DNA of 64,000 bases from NCBI RefSeq assembly GCF_026619435.1, contig NZ_JAOVZQ010000002.1, forward strand, positions 1 through 64,000. The letters run 5' to 3'. Shown here one piece after another: positions 26,810 to 35,641 of this stretch; within the stretch, counting starts at the first letter, position 1, and each line of letters starts with the position of its first letter. Position numbers and translations under genes: made by a program. The DNA comes from Hoeflea ulvae. Lineage in GTDB: Bacteria > Pseudomonadota > Alphaproteobacteria > Rhizobiales > Rhizobiaceae. The notes beneath the pieces are model-generated. The model saw only the letters and a list, made by a program, of their open reading frames with translations, searched no databases and had not been told where the DNA came from.

Positions 26810-27690
26810 GATTTTTCTCCTGTAATGCTGTTGGGATAATCAGACCAATTGTAAGCTGGCACGAAGCCGATCATCTCGCGCGCTCTGGAAGCATCAATCA
26901 GACTCTTTCCGCCGCTTAGATCACCTGTCACGGGAACCTCGGGCCAGCTTTCGGCGACAAGGTCTGCGCTCGGCCGCGTCGCAAAGCTGTTGTCTGCGGA
27001 GACGAACAGGCGGAGGTGACCTTCGATGTCGGCTTCCGCCGCGGCGACGAATGCCCGGCCCGCGTCGCGAGCATCGATCCATGCCCACAGATGAATATGG
27101 GAATCGGGATCGTCGCGGATCGGAACGACCTCTTTGGCAAAACTTTCGGGCGTATGGATCCAGGGCAGACGCAGACTTACGCCCGTGTTGCCGGTGCGGC
27201 GCACATAGGCATCAAGCATCTCTTCGCCGAGCCATTTCGTCGTCGCATAGACGTCTTGCGGTGCAGCTTTCTCGTCTTCCGTGATCGGCAATGCGGTCAG
27301 TTTTGGGCGATTCGGCGCAAAAGGCAGGCCGATTATGCTGTAGGACGAGGCATAGATGATCCGGGTCGCGCAGCCATCTTCCGCAGCTGCGATCGCGGCA
27401 TACATCAGCGCCATGTTGGTGCTGAAGACGTCGCTCGCCTCATAGCCAACAGGACGTGGCAACGCGGCGCAATGGGCGACGACCGATGCATTTGCAAGAT
27501 GGCGGCGAGCAACGTCAAGATCACGCAGATCAACGGCTTCCACCCCTAAATCAGCGTCGCCAACGATGTCCAGGCCCTGTGCATTCCAGCCGGCCTCGAT
27601 GAATGCCGCCAGGACGTTTCGGCCCAAATGGCCGGCGGCACCGGTGACGACGACATTTCGCTGGTCTTTGGTGGTCTCGGATTCTGACAT
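26806..27690 (-). CDS. NAD-dependent epimerase/dehydratase-family oxidoreductase
   Basis: A 294-residue extended SDR. It has an N-terminal Rossmann motif TGAAGHLGRNV (about 16-26), an acidic residue in GLDIVGD that favours NAD, the strand ASVVAHCAALPRP, the serine region IIYASSYSIIG and YATTK (about 148) as the catalytic Tyr/Lys. The size and motifs resemble uronate-dehydrogenase-like and sugar-lactone-forming members as well as epimerases. ATG 27690 follows GGAGGCGAC. It is first gene of the short minus-strand operon facing the importer across a promoter region containing the shared palindromic operator. Confidence 0.85.
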   Translation of the reverse strand: MSESETTKDQRNVVVTGAAGHLGRNVLAAFIEAGWNAQGLDIVGDADLGVEAVDLRDLDVARRHLANASVVAHCAALPRPVGYEASDVFSTNMALMYAAIAAAEDGCATRIIYASSYSIIGLPFAPNRPKLTALPITEDEKAAPQDVYATTKWLGEEMLDAYVRRTGNTGVSLRLPWIHTPESFAKEVVPIRDDPDSHIHLWAWIDARDAGRAFVAAAEADIEGHLRLFVSADNSFATRPSADLVAESWPEVPVTGDLSGGKSLIDASRAREMIGFVPAYNWSDYPNSITGEKS

Positions 27691-27737
27691 AGTCGCCTCC
27701 TTTCGGAACGGAAATCACGGGCCGATGCGCAAGTGGC

Positions 27738-27768
27738 TTGACAGAACGGAACGTCCTCGGCCTAATTA
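27738..27768 (+). promoter_or_regulatory. Promoter of the nucleoside importer operon
   Basis: A perfect -35 box TTGACA (27738-27743) and an AT-rich -10 (TAATTA, 27763-27768, or CTAATT one base earlier) lie 18-19 bp apart. The palindromic operator at 27767-27782 begins at the -10 element, a placement typical of repression by blocking RNA polymerase. Confidence 0.6.
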
Positions 27769-27782
27769 GTTCGTACACGAAC
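27767..27782. promoter_or_regulatory. Shared palindromic operator, importer side
   Basis: TAGTTCGTACACGAAC, with GTTCG...CGAAC as perfect arms. The same 16-mer with a single change occurs at 40398-40413 in front of hyuA. It probably binds one regulator; the MarR protein of the operon is the best local candidate. Confidence 0.65.
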
Positions 27783-27881
27783 GTTACCGTCAGTCAAGAA
27801 GATGGTCCAATCCGACGGTTCACGAAAAAAGAGTCACCAAGAGCTCCTAGGCAAAGCACCAACCTTACAGAGGTACCAGAA

Positions 27882-28889
27882 ATGAAACTCAGCACTGCAC
27901 GTTCGCTTTCACTCGTGGCCCTCATGGCCGCGCTCCCGGCAACGACGGCCCTTTCACAGGACAAGGAGCCGCTGAAGGTCGCTGCGATTTCGGGCTATTT
28001 CAGCCAGGGATTCGGCATCTCGATTGTAGAGGGCCTCAATCGGGCCGTCGATGAACTTGGTGTCGAACTCAAGATCGTCGACACAGGAAACCGCGCGCTC
28101 GACTACGAAGAGCAGTTCAACAACCTTGCCGAAGACGGTGAATATGACCTGATTTTCGTAATGGGTTGGGAGCTCGTCGATGCACTGACCAAAACTTCCG
28201 ATAGCCATCCTGACCAGCGTTTCATCTTCATCGACGGAGTGCTGGAGAGCGAGAACATGACCTATATCGATTTTCTTGAGGAAGAGGGATCGTTCCTTGT
28301 AGGTGCGCTTGCAGCCGAACTTGCCGGAGGCAAGGTTGACGGTTTTGACAGCTCGACGGAGGTCGGCTTCATTGGCGGTCGAGATATCCCCGTGATCCAG
28401 AATTTCAGGATGGGGATGCAGCAAGGCATCGAGTATGTCGACAATGGCACAGAGCTGGCGGCGGTGTTTGCCGGCACCTTCGACGACCCGGCCAAGGGCG
28501 CCGAACTGGCCATGACGCTGTTTGATCAGGGAATGCCGATTGTCTATCAGGCTGCAGGCCCGACCGGCGAAGGTGTGCTTCAGGCAGCCGCCCAATCTGA
28601 CGGCTTTGCTGTCGGTGTCGATATCGACCAGTGTCCGTCTGCACCTGGCCACATGCTGGCCTCGATGCTCAAGCGGGCCGACATCGCGGTCTATGATCTG
28701 ATAGAAGGCCAGCTCGCTGGAAATCCGGTTGTGCCAGGCACGGTTCGGGTTGGTGTCGCTACCGGCGGCGTTGAACTGAAGATCTGTGACGATATCGCGG
28801 ACAAGATCCCGGCCAGCGTCATTGACGCGATGGAAAAGGTCCGGTCCGGTATTGCCGACGGATCGATCAAGGTCGAACTGGGTCAGTAA
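27882..28889 (+). CDS. BMP-family ABC transporter substrate-binding protein
   Basis: The start is ATG 27882, preceded by AGAGGTA seven bases upstream. The first about 25 residues (MKLSTARSLSLVALMAALPA) form a Sec signal peptide, so the mature protein is periplasmic; no lipobox is evident. The 335-residue protein has the BMP/Med family fold (LKVAAISGYFSQGFG, then FVMGWE, FIDGV, EEGSFLVGALAA, VGFIGGRDIPVIQNF, and VGVDIDQCP). BMP-type binding proteins (PnrA, BmpA, NupA) bind nucleosides. It leads the transporter operon and is separated from the ATPase gene by a strong hairpin, consistent with making more binding protein than transporter. Confidence 0.93.
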   Translation: MKLSTARSLSLVALMAALPATTALSQDKEPLKVAAISGYFSQGFGISIVEGLNRAVDELGVELKIVDTGNRALDYEEQFNNLAEDGEYDLIFVMGWELVDALTKTSDSHPDQRFIFIDGVLESENMTYIDFLEEEGSFLVGALAAELAGGKVDGFDSSTEVGFIGGRDIPVIQNFRMGMQQGIEYVDNGTELAAVFAGTFDDPAKGAELAMTLFDQGMPIVYQAAGPTGEGVLQAAAQSDGFAVGVDIDQCPSAPGHMLASMLKRADIAVYDLIEGQLAGNPVVPGTVRVGVATGGVELKICDDIADKIPASVIDAMEKVRSGIADGSIKVELGQ

Positions 28890-28895
28890 CCCTTT

Positions 28896-28923
28896 GCCGG
28901 TGCGGATCTGTGTCCGCACCGGC
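28896..28923 (+). terminator. Strong intergenic hairpin downstream of the binding-protein gene
   Basis: A perfect 11-bp stem, GCCGGTGCGGA and TCCGCACCGGC, has a 6-base loop and starts 7 bp after the stop codon. No T run follows, so it is more likely an mRNA 3'-end stabiliser or partial attenuator than a full terminator. Confidence 0.65.
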
Positions 28924-28958
28924 GTTTCCGCTACACTTCCTACAGAAGCGATGACGCG

Positions 28959-30485
28959 ATGACCCTTGCGATCGAATTGCGCAACATTTCCAAACGGTTC
29001 GGCTCTGTTCGTGCCAATCGGCGAATTTCCTTTGGTGTCAAAACCGGGTCCATCCATGCGCTGGTTGGCGAAAACGGAGCAGGCAAGACGACGCTGATGA
29101 ATGTGCTTTTCGGGTTGTATCAACCTGACGAGGGCGAAATATTGATCAATGGAGAGTCTGTGGTGATGGCGACCCCGCGCACAGCAATCTCCTGCGGAAT
29201 CGGCATGGTGCATCAGCATTTCAAGCTGGTCCCGTCGCTGACGGTGGCAGAAAACATTTTCCTCGGAATGGAAAAGATTCGCAACGGTCTGATTGATACC
29301 CGCGCCCAGGAAGCTGAAGTCGCAGAATTGTCGCAACGCTTCGGCCTGGCTGTCGATCCGGCCAAGAAAGTCGCTGACCTGTCGGTCGGCGCAGAACAAA
29401 GGGTCGAAATTCTCAAGGTACTGGCGCGCGGTGCCAAAACTGTCATCCTGGACGAACCCACGGCGGTTCTGACACCGCAAGAGGCACGGGAACTGTTCAC
29501 CATCCTGCGTGGCTTCACAGCTCAAGGCATGACAATCATCTTCATTTCTCACCATCTCGACGAGGTGATGGAAGTCTCCAACACCGTCACTGTCATCCGG
29601 GATGGCGCGGTCATTGATACAGTTTCACGCGAGGGGCTGACCGAGGACGATCTGGTCCGCATGATGGTCGGTCGAGAAGTCAATTTCTCCCGTCGTCCGC
29701 GAACACCGAATGAAGGCAAGTCAGCCCTTCGCGTGTCGAGGGTCTGCGCCCGTGACGGACGAGGAGTGCCTACCCTGCGCGATGTCAGTCTCGATGTCGG
29801 GGCCGGCGAAATCGTTGGTGTGATCGGTGTTGACGGCAACGGGCAGACCGAACTGGCGGAGATCGTCGCCGGCCTGCGCGAACCCAGCCACGGCATGGTT
29901 GAGATCGCAGGCACGGCTGCACCTTCCGGCGATCCGGGCGCTGCCCGTGATCTGGGACTGGTGCACGTCCCGGCCGACCGGGTGCGCCGTGGTGTTGATG
30001 GCAGCAGCACAATAGCCTCCAATATCTTGATGGGGCGGCAGTATGATCCGGAGTACACCTCGGCGGGAATCGTCTTGTGGTCCCGGGTGCGCGCCGCCGC
30101 AGCCGCGCTGATTGAGCGTTTCGATATCCGCTCCTCCGGTCCGGATCAGGTGGTGGGCAAATTGTCTGGCGGCAATATGCAGAAAGTCGTGCTGGCCCGC
30201 GAATTCTCCCATGGCGCTCCGGTTCTGCTGGTTGACCAGCCCACGCGCGGTGTTGATATCGGAGCCATGGAACGCATCCACGATGAAATCATGGAACAGC
30301 GTGACCGAGGCGCCGCGATCCTGCTGATATCGGCCCAGATCGACGAAGTCATAACTCTTGCCGACCGGATTCTCGTGCTGTTTGCGGGACGTATCGCCGG
30401 TGAGGTTTCAGGTGATACCGCGAACGAAGACGAAATCGGCCGACTGATGGCTGGCGGCAGCCTGATCGCGGAGGTGGCAGCATGA
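28959..30485 (+). CDS. ABC transporter ATP-binding protein, tandem NBD (nucleoside/sugar type)
   Basis: A 508-residue cytoplasmic ATPase with two nucleotide-binding domains, the layout of NupO/RbsA-type importers. NBD1: Walker A GENGAGKTTLMN (about 39), signature LSVGAEQRVEILK, Walker B VILDEPTAVL. NBD2: a degenerate Walker A GVDGNGQTEL, signature LSGGNMQKVVLARE, Walker B VLLVDQPTRGVD. It energises uptake of the ligand bound by the preceding protein through the two following permeases. Start ATG 28959; it overlaps the next gene by ATGA. Confidence 0.93.
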   Translation: MTLAIELRNISKRFGSVRANRRISFGVKTGSIHALVGENGAGKTTLMNVLFGLYQPDEGEILINGESVVMATPRTAISCGIGMVHQHFKLVPSLTVAENIFLGMEKIRNGLIDTRAQEAEVAELSQRFGLAVDPAKKVADLSVGAEQRVEILKVLARGAKTVILDEPTAVLTPQEARELFTILRGFTAQGMTIIFISHHLDEVMEVSNTVTVIRDGAVIDTVSREGLTEDDLVRMMVGREVNFSRRPRTPNEGKSALRVSRVCARDGRGVPTLRDVSLDVGAGEIVGVIGVDGNGQTELAEIVAGLREPSHGMVEIAGTAAPSGDPGAARDLGLVHVPADRVRRGVDGSSTIASNILMGRQYDPEYTSAGIVLWSRVRAAAAALIERFDIRSSGPDQVVGKLSGGNMQKVVLAREFSHGAPVLLVDQPTRGVDIGAMERIHDEIMEQRDRGAAILLISAQIDEVITLADRILVLFAGRIAGEVSGDTANEDEIGRLMAGGSLIAEVAA

Positions 30486-31561
30486 CTGACCGTTCTCCCG
30501 AAATTTCCGACCGGCGCCCCCTATATGAACGGTACGAACACCTGATCGGTCAGGCCCTTGCTATTCTGATCGCCTTGATTGGCGGCACCGTTCTTGTGCT
30601 GCTGATCGGCGAGAACCCGCTTCTGGTGTTTGCGACACTGGTTGACGGCGCATTGGGCAGCCCTGAGCGAATTGCATCATCTCTGCTTCAATCAACACCG
30701 ATTATCCTGTCGGGCGTCGCCGCCTGCATCGCGTTTCGTGGCGGGCTGTTCAATATTGGTGTCGAGGGACAGCTCTATATGGGCGGCTTTGCGGCGGCCT
30801 GGATCGGGTTCGCCTTTCAGATGCCGCCGGTTATCCATGTTATCGCCGGTTTGCTTGCCGCTGTGGCTGCGGGTGGTTTGTGGATCGCCATTCCCGCCTT
30901 TTTTCGGGCGCGCTACGGCACCAATGAGGTTGTCTCGACCATTCTGTCAAACTATGTGGCGATACTGCTCACATCCTACCTGACCATCGTGGTGTTCAAA
31001 CGCCCGGGCGGCTGGTCCGAAACGCCGGGCATCGCCGAAACCGCCTATCTGCCGCAGCTTATGACCTATTCGCGGCTGAATCTCGGAATTGTCATTGCGA
31101 TCGTGGCCGCCATTTTGCTGCATCTGTTCCTGACCAGAACTCCGGCGGGTTATGGCATGAACGCCATGGGCAGGAACCGAAGTTTTGCCGAATATGGCGG
31201 CGTTCCAATCCGGCGCAATACGTTCTTCATTCTGCTGGCCTCCGGTGCCGTCGGCGGTCTTGCCGGCGGAGTCGAGACACTGGGTGTGCACCACAGGTTC
31301 ATGGAGGGCTTTGCGCCTGGCTTCGGGTTTGACGGTGTGATTGCGGCGCTGCTCGCCAACGGCAATCCCATAGGTACCATCGGCACGGCGCTATTCTTCG
31401 GTGCCTTGCGCTCCGGCAGCCTGCTGATCGAAGTCGACACCAATGCAAGCCGCGAAATTATCACTGTGTTTCAGGCGATTATCATCCTGTGCGTTTCGGC
31501 CCAAATCCTGATCCGCAATCGCCGCGATTCAACCCAAGGAGAGCGTCGTTGGAAGATCTAG
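30482..31561 (+). CDS. ABC transporter permease 1 (BMP/nucleoside type)
   Basis: A 359-residue inner-membrane permease of the BPD_transp_2 family, like NupP/YufP. There are about eight to ten hydrophobic segments. The conserved FRGGLFNIGVEGQLYMGGF motif lies at about 82-100 and GMNAMGRNRSFAEYGGVPI near 225. It starts in the ATPase stop (ATGA at 30482), and its own end overlaps the next permease by 13 bases, so the three are one translationally coupled unit. It pairs with the second permease as a heterodimeric channel. Confidence 0.93.
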   Translation: MTDRSPEISDRRPLYERYEHLIGQALAILIALIGGTVLVLLIGENPLLVFATLVDGALGSPERIASSLLQSTPIILSGVAACIAFRGGLFNIGVEGQLYMGGFAAAWIGFAFQMPPVIHVIAGLLAAVAAGGLWIAIPAFFRARYGTNEVVSTILSNYVAILLTSYLTIVVFKRPGGWSETPGIAETAYLPQLMTYSRLNLGIVIAIVAAILLHLFLTRTPAGYGMNAMGRNRSFAEYGGVPIRRNTFFILLASGAVGGLAGGVETLGVHHRFMEGFAPGFGFDGVIAALLANGNPIGTIGTALFFGALRSGSLLIEVDTNASREIITVFQAIIILCVSAQILIRNRRDSTQGERRWKI

Positions 31562-32529
31562 ACCGCATCTTCAATATTGCGCTGCTGGCAGCAACACTGC
31601 GCACCACTGCCCCGATTCTGCTGGTAGCGCTGGGCGGCACCTTCACCACGAAAGCCGGCATTTTCAACATCGGTCTTGAAGGGCAGATGCTGATGGGTGC
31701 CTTCTTCGGCGTTCTCGGATCTATCTGGACCGGCTCCGCCTGGGGTGGCCTGCTCTGCGGGGTAGCGGCGGCGATGACTTTCGCAGCAACATTTTCGCTG
31801 TTTGTCGTCACCTTTCGCGCCAATGAAGTGGTGGTGGGTCTTGCCCTCAACATCCTTGCCGGCGGACTGACGATATCCTTGACCAAGGCCATCTTCGGGG
31901 TGCGCGGATCCATCGTCAACAACGGCATCGTCGGATTGCCGCGGATCGACCTGCCAGGAGAGGATCTGCTCGGACCGCTTGAGCGTGTGCTGTCGAATCA
32001 CACACCGTTGATCTATGTGTCCTTCATCCTTGTCTTCGTGGTCTGGCTGATCCTTTTCCGCACAAAGTTCGGTCTGCATGTCCGCGTCACCGGGGAGAAG
32101 CCCGAAGCCGCGGAGGCTCTCGGCATTTCGACCGCCAGGATGCAGCATCTGGCATCGCTGTGCTGCGGCCTGCTTGCCGGTCTTGCAGGCGTGCACCTGT
32201 CACTCGGATACATCACCATGTTTGCCGAAAACATGTCCGCAGGCCGTGGTTTCATGGCGGTTGCCGTGCTGATCTTCTCGGCAGGAGACCCTGGCAAGGT
32301 CCTGGCCGGATGCTTGCTGTTTGGCCTCTCCGATGCAATTTCGTTGCGTCTTCAGAGCTTCGGCCTGTCCTCCTATCTTGTGCTGATGGTCCCCTATCTC
32401 ATCACGCTCGGCGCCTTGTTCGCTCTGACCGTCCACCAGCGTCCCCGTATCTTCCGCGAAACACTGCAAAGCCTCAACGTGATGAAAGAAGGCGCCTTCG
32501 CTTCCACAAAGAGAAAGACCAGCAAATGA
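31549..32529 (+). CDS. ABC transporter permease 2 (BMP/nucleoside type)
   Basis: I choose TTG 31549 as the start: AAGGAG at 31536-31541 sits seven bases upstream and the protein then begins LEDLDRIFNIALL as in homologs. A longer frame from 31489 would add about 20 residues buried in the preceding gene. The 326-residue protein is the shorter NupQ/YufQ-type permease with TFTTKAGIFNIGLEGQMLMG (about 32-51), FGLHVRVTGEKPEAAEALGI and several membrane helices. It completes the importer, followed after 30 bp by the nucleoside hydrolase genes. Confidence 0.92.
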   Translation: MEDLDRIFNIALLAATLRTTAPILLVALGGTFTTKAGIFNIGLEGQMLMGAFFGVLGSIWTGSAWGGLLCGVAAAMTFAATFSLFVVTFRANEVVVGLALNILAGGLTISLTKAIFGVRGSIVNNGIVGLPRIDLPGEDLLGPLERVLSNHTPLIYVSFILVFVVWLILFRTKFGLHVRVTGEKPEAAEALGISTARMQHLASLCCGLLAGLAGVHLSLGYITMFAENMSAGRGFMAVAVLIFSAGDPGKVLAGCLLFGLSDAISLRLQSFGLSSYLVLMVPYLITLGALFALTVHQRPRIFRETLQSLNVMKEGAFASTKRKTSK

Positions 32530-32559
32530 CCCTCTCACATTCTTCCGCGGGCCTGCGTC

Positions 32560-33567
32560 ATGACTGAAAAAATTATCCTCGACATCGACGGCGCCGGCGA
32601 TGATATCCTCGCCGTGCTTTACGCCGCCGGCAATCCGGCCATCGACCTGCTGGGCGTGACCTCCGTGACCGGGGCAGCCGGCGCTGTCGAACAGGTGACC
32701 AAGGTGGCGCTCAACGCGCTGTCGCTGGCCAGGCGTGAGGACATTCCGGTCGCAGCCGGAGCATGGCGGCCAATTGTCGGCAATTCAAAGGCCGACACCG
32801 ATGCACCGGTAAACGTCGAAAAGAAGTTGCAGACGCTGCTTGGAGACCGGCTCAAAGGCTTCAATCCGCCCGCGCCGGAGCCTACGCACAAGGCCATTGA
32901 CCAGCATGCTGTGGACTTCATCATCGCTCAGGTGCGGAAATATCCGGGCCAGGTGTCGGTTGTCGCGACCGGCCCGCAAACCAATGTGGCACTGGCTCTG
33001 CGCATGGCCCCCGACATCGCGCAACTGGCCAAACGCTTCGTGGTTCTGGGCGGGTGTTTCACAACGCCGGGCAACATCACGCCGGTGTCTGAATACAATA
33101 TCTGGGCCGATCCGGAAGCCGCGCGGGTGGTCTTGGGTTGCGGCGCACCGGTAACACTGGTGCCACTTGATGTATGCGAAGACAACCGGGTGGCCGCATC
33201 CATGCTGACGCGCGACGATCTTGCCGATCTGACCTTTGCCGCACCTGACAACCGGGTCACCACCTGGGTATGCGAAACCTTCCCTGTCTATGTGGATATC
33301 TGGCGCAACTTCTTTGAACTGGTAGGCTTTCCGCTCGACGACGCCATTGCCGTGGCAACCGTCGTTCATCCCGAACTGTTCGATTTCGCGCCGCCCTGTT
33401 TCGTTGATGTTGCCCTGTCCGAACGGCTTGTCCGTGGACAGACGGTTGCGCATCGCGGCGTGCAGATCCTCGACTTTGACGGACCGAAGACGACGTCTGT
33501 GGCTCGCAACATTGACGGCCGGTCGTTTATGGCTGGCTTCAAATCCGCTCTCGTTGCACTGGGATAA
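32560..33567 (+). CDS. Nucleoside hydrolase, divergent active site
   Basis: A 335-residue member of the IU-nucleoside hydrolase family, which cleaves the N-glycosidic bond of ribonucleosides. The calcium-binding DxDxxxDD core is kept as DIDGAGDD (about 8-15) but the usual DCDPG is changed. The canonical TVxGN motif reads SVTGAAG, losing the Asn. SEYNIWADPEAA keeps the Glu and Asn that contact the sugar. The usual HD pair near the end reads DD (FPLDDAIAV), losing the His that protonates purine leaving groups. These changes suggest a non-standard base or sugar. It is followed after 5 bp by a canonical hydrolase. Confidence 0.87.
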   Translation: MTEKIILDIDGAGDDILAVLYAAGNPAIDLLGVTSVTGAAGAVEQVTKVALNALSLARREDIPVAAGAWRPIVGNSKADTDAPVNVEKKLQTLLGDRLKGFNPPAPEPTHKAIDQHAVDFIIAQVRKYPGQVSVVATGPQTNVALALRMAPDIAQLAKRFVVLGGCFTTPGNITPVSEYNIWADPEAARVVLGCGAPVTLVPLDVCEDNRVAASMLTRDDLADLTFAAPDNRVTTWVCETFPVYVDIWRNFFELVGFPLDDAIAVATVVHPELFDFAPPCFVDVALSERLVRGQTVAHRGVQILDFDGPKTTSVARNIDGRSFMAGFKSALVALG

Positions 33568-33572
33568 TTGAT

Positions 33573-34496
33573 ATGACAACACCGATCCTTATGGACTGCG
33601 ATCCCGGCCACGACGACGCCATTGCGCTTGTCATGGCCCACAGGTCCCCCGCAATCGACCTGCGTGCTGTAACCACTGTCTGCGGCAATGCGACAATCGA
33701 GCGGACAACCGCCAATACCCTGCGGATTCTCAACTTGATCGGCTGCGATGCGCCGGTTTATCAGGGCTGCGCAAATCCGCTCGTCCGCGATCTCGTGCTG
33801 GGCACGGCTGACGGGCCGTCAGGGCTTGACGGGTCACCCTACCTGCCGGAACCCGGCACTCTGCAAACGGACATTCATGCCGTCGATTTCCTGGCGCAAA
33901 CGCTGATGAGCGCTCCGGAACCCATGGTGATCGTTGCAACGGGCCCGCTGACAAACCTGGGAATGCTGTTTCTGAAACATCCCGAAACTATTCCGAAGAT
34001 CGCCAGGATCATTTCCATGGGCGGGGCTTTCTGGCGCCGTGACGAAACCATCACGCCGACCGAGTTCAATATTTTCTGCGATCCGGAGGCAGCCCAGATC
34101 GTGTTTGACAGCGGTGTCGACGTGTTGATGGTCGGTCTCGATGTAACCATGAAGGTGCTTGTCGAAGCGCCGCAGTTTGAGACTCTGGCCAAAATCGACA
34201 CCGATCTCGGGCGTGTGGTGCACGACTGGCTGCGCTATTATGAGAAGCTCCATCGCGGCCAGATGGGCATCGGCGGTGCAATGCATGATCCCTTGGCGTT
34301 GGCTCTTGTTATCGATCCGACGCTGGTCCGTTCGCGGCCGGCTCATGTCGCTGTCGACTTGACAGGAACGTATATGTTCGGTGCCACGGTCGCTGACTTC
34401 TGGAACGAACGCGGCATTCCCGCCAATGTGCAGGTGGCGTCAGAAGTCGACGCTGACCGGTTTTTCGAATTGCTCTGGTCGCTGATACGCGATTGA
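33573..34496 (+). CDS. Nucleoside hydrolase, canonical (IunH/RihA-like)
   Basis: A 307-residue inosine-uridine-type nucleoside hydrolase with all hallmarks: MDCDPGHDDAIAL (about 7-19) for calcium, TTVCGNATIE, PTEFNIFCDPEAA for sugar binding, and AMHDPLALAL with the catalytic His-Asp near 240. It should split a nucleoside into ribose and free base in the cytoplasm. The tandem arrangement with a divergent paralog suggests two related substrates, or one enzyme specialised on a modified nucleoside. Confidence 0.93.
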   Translation: MTTPILMDCDPGHDDAIALVMAHRSPAIDLRAVTTVCGNATIERTTANTLRILNLIGCDAPVYQGCANPLVRDLVLGTADGPSGLDGSPYLPEPGTLQTDIHAVDFLAQTLMSAPEPMVIVATGPLTNLGMLFLKHPETIPKIARIISMGGAFWRRDETITPTEFNIFCDPEAAQIVFDSGVDVLMVGLDVTMKVLVEAPQFETLAKIDTDLGRVVHDWLRYYEKLHRGQMGIGGAMHDPLALALVIDPTLVRSRPAHVAVDLTGTYMFGATVADFWNERGIPANVQVASEVDADRFFELLWSLIRD

Positions 34497-34508
34497 CAGG
34501 AGGTCTTT

Positions 34509-35150
34509 ATGGACGACGTTTTCTCGGCACACCGGCACGAGGCCGGCACCACATTGCGGCCTGCCTCCGCGGCGCTGGTCATAGTTGACATGATCAACGA
34601 GTTCTGCAAGCCGGGCGGAAAAATGGTGCTGCCAGGCTATGAGACACTCATTCCCCGACAGCAGGAATTGATCACGGCTGCCAAGGCCGCCGGAATGCCG
34701 GTGATCTTCGTGATCGACAGCCATCGCAAGGGCATGCGCCGCGACCGGGAGTTTTTGAAGCGGACAGCACATGGCGAAGAAAACAGCTGGGCCACGCAGG
34801 TTGTGGATGAAATCGCGCCCGGTCCCGACGATATCGTGGTGATAAAGCATCGCTACTCGGCGTTCTTCCAGACCGATCTCGATCTCGTCCTTAAAGACAT
34901 GCTGATCGATCAGATCCTCGTTTGCGGGGTGGTTACCAATATCTGCGTGCGCTCGACCGTCCATGACGGGTTCTTTCTTGGCTACGATGTCGTGGTGCCT
35001 TTCGATGCTTGTGCGGCCACCGGCCCGCGCGAACAGGATTCGTCCCTGTATGACATTGCGACCCATTTCGGAACCGTTGCCCCGACAAGCGAGGTGACAA
35101 CAGCCATTGCCGAGAAGGGTGAACTGATCAACAGGGTGTTTGAATCGTGA
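34509..35150 (+). CDS. Isochorismatase-family cysteine amidohydrolase
   Basis: A 213-residue alpha/beta hydrolase of the isochorismatase-like family, preceded by AGGAGG four bases before ATG 34509. The Asp-Lys-Cys triad is visible: VIVDMINEF (D27), VIKHRYSAFF (Lys about 114) and CGVVTNICVRST (Cys about 146). Relatives include ureidoacrylate amidohydrolase RutB, nicotinamidase and N-carbamoylsarcosine amidase, all cleaving amide bonds of small nitrogen compounds. In this operon it probably hydrolyses an amide or carbamoyl intermediate from the base. Exact substrate unknown. It overlaps the MarR gene by four bases. Confidence 0.88.
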   Translation: MDDVFSAHRHEAGTTLRPASAALVIVDMINEFCKPGGKMVLPGYETLIPRQQELITAAKAAGMPVIFVIDSHRKGMRRDREFLKRTAHGEENSWATQVVDEIAPGPDDIVVIKHRYSAFFQTDLDLVLKDMLIDQILVCGVVTNICVRSTVHDGFFLGYDVVVPFDACAATGPREQDSSLYDIATHFGTVAPTSEVTTAIAEKGELINRVFES

Positions 35151-35641
35151 CAGATGACACCGGAACTACCGAGGCGCTGAAAACTGTTGATTTCAGTCTG
35201 GAAGTTCACAACGCCCACTTGATCCGGCGCGCGCATCAGCGCGCAACGGTCATGTTCCAGCAGATGCTTGGCAGCCACAAACTGACCCCAACCCAGCTCG
35301 CAGTGCTTGGCACACTCGACCGTTCTCCGGATCTGCCGCAGAACGAACTCAGCCGGCGAACCGCTATAGATACAGCCACTCTGAGTTCGATGTTGCGTCG
35401 GCTCGAGGCCGCTGGGCTGATCGAACGCGTGCCTTCGTCCCCGGATCAGCGGGTCCAGCTCGTCCGGCTGAGCGATCAAGGCCGAGAGGTGACGCGACCG
35501 ATGATCCCGATCTCGATGCAGCTCAGTGCCGCTTTGCTGGACCCTGTTCCCGCTGCCGAGCGTGCCCGTTTTGTTGAACTCCTGACCCTCGTCGGGGCAG
35601 ATCCCGACAGCGCACCTCAAACGAAAGACAAAACCAAATGA
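35147..35641 (+). CDS. MarR-family transcriptional regulator
   Basis: A 164-residue winged-helix regulator starting at GTG 35147 in the preceding stop (GTGA). The DNA-binding core is LTPTQLAVLGTL, LPQNELSRRTAIDTATLSSM, and the wing IERVPSSPDQRVQLVRLSDQ (about 45-110). MarR proteins are usually homodimeric repressors released by a pathway metabolite and bind palindromes of about 16 bp. It is inside the catabolic operon and is the only regulator of the island, so it is my first choice for the palindromes at 27767-27782 and 40398-40413. Confidence 0.92.
   Translation: MTDDTGTTEALKTVDFSLEVHNAHLIRRAHQRATVMFQQMLGSHKLTPTQLAVLGTLDRSPDLPQNELSRRTAIDTATLSSMLRRLEAAGLIERVPSSPDQRVQLVRLSDQGREVTRPMIPISMQLSAALLDPVPAAERARFVELLTLVGADPDSAPQTKDKTK

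Noticed and set aside
27954..29555. 533-codon minus-strand frame over the importer genes
   Set aside because: It is antisense to the BMP and ATPase genes, both of which show full family motifs.
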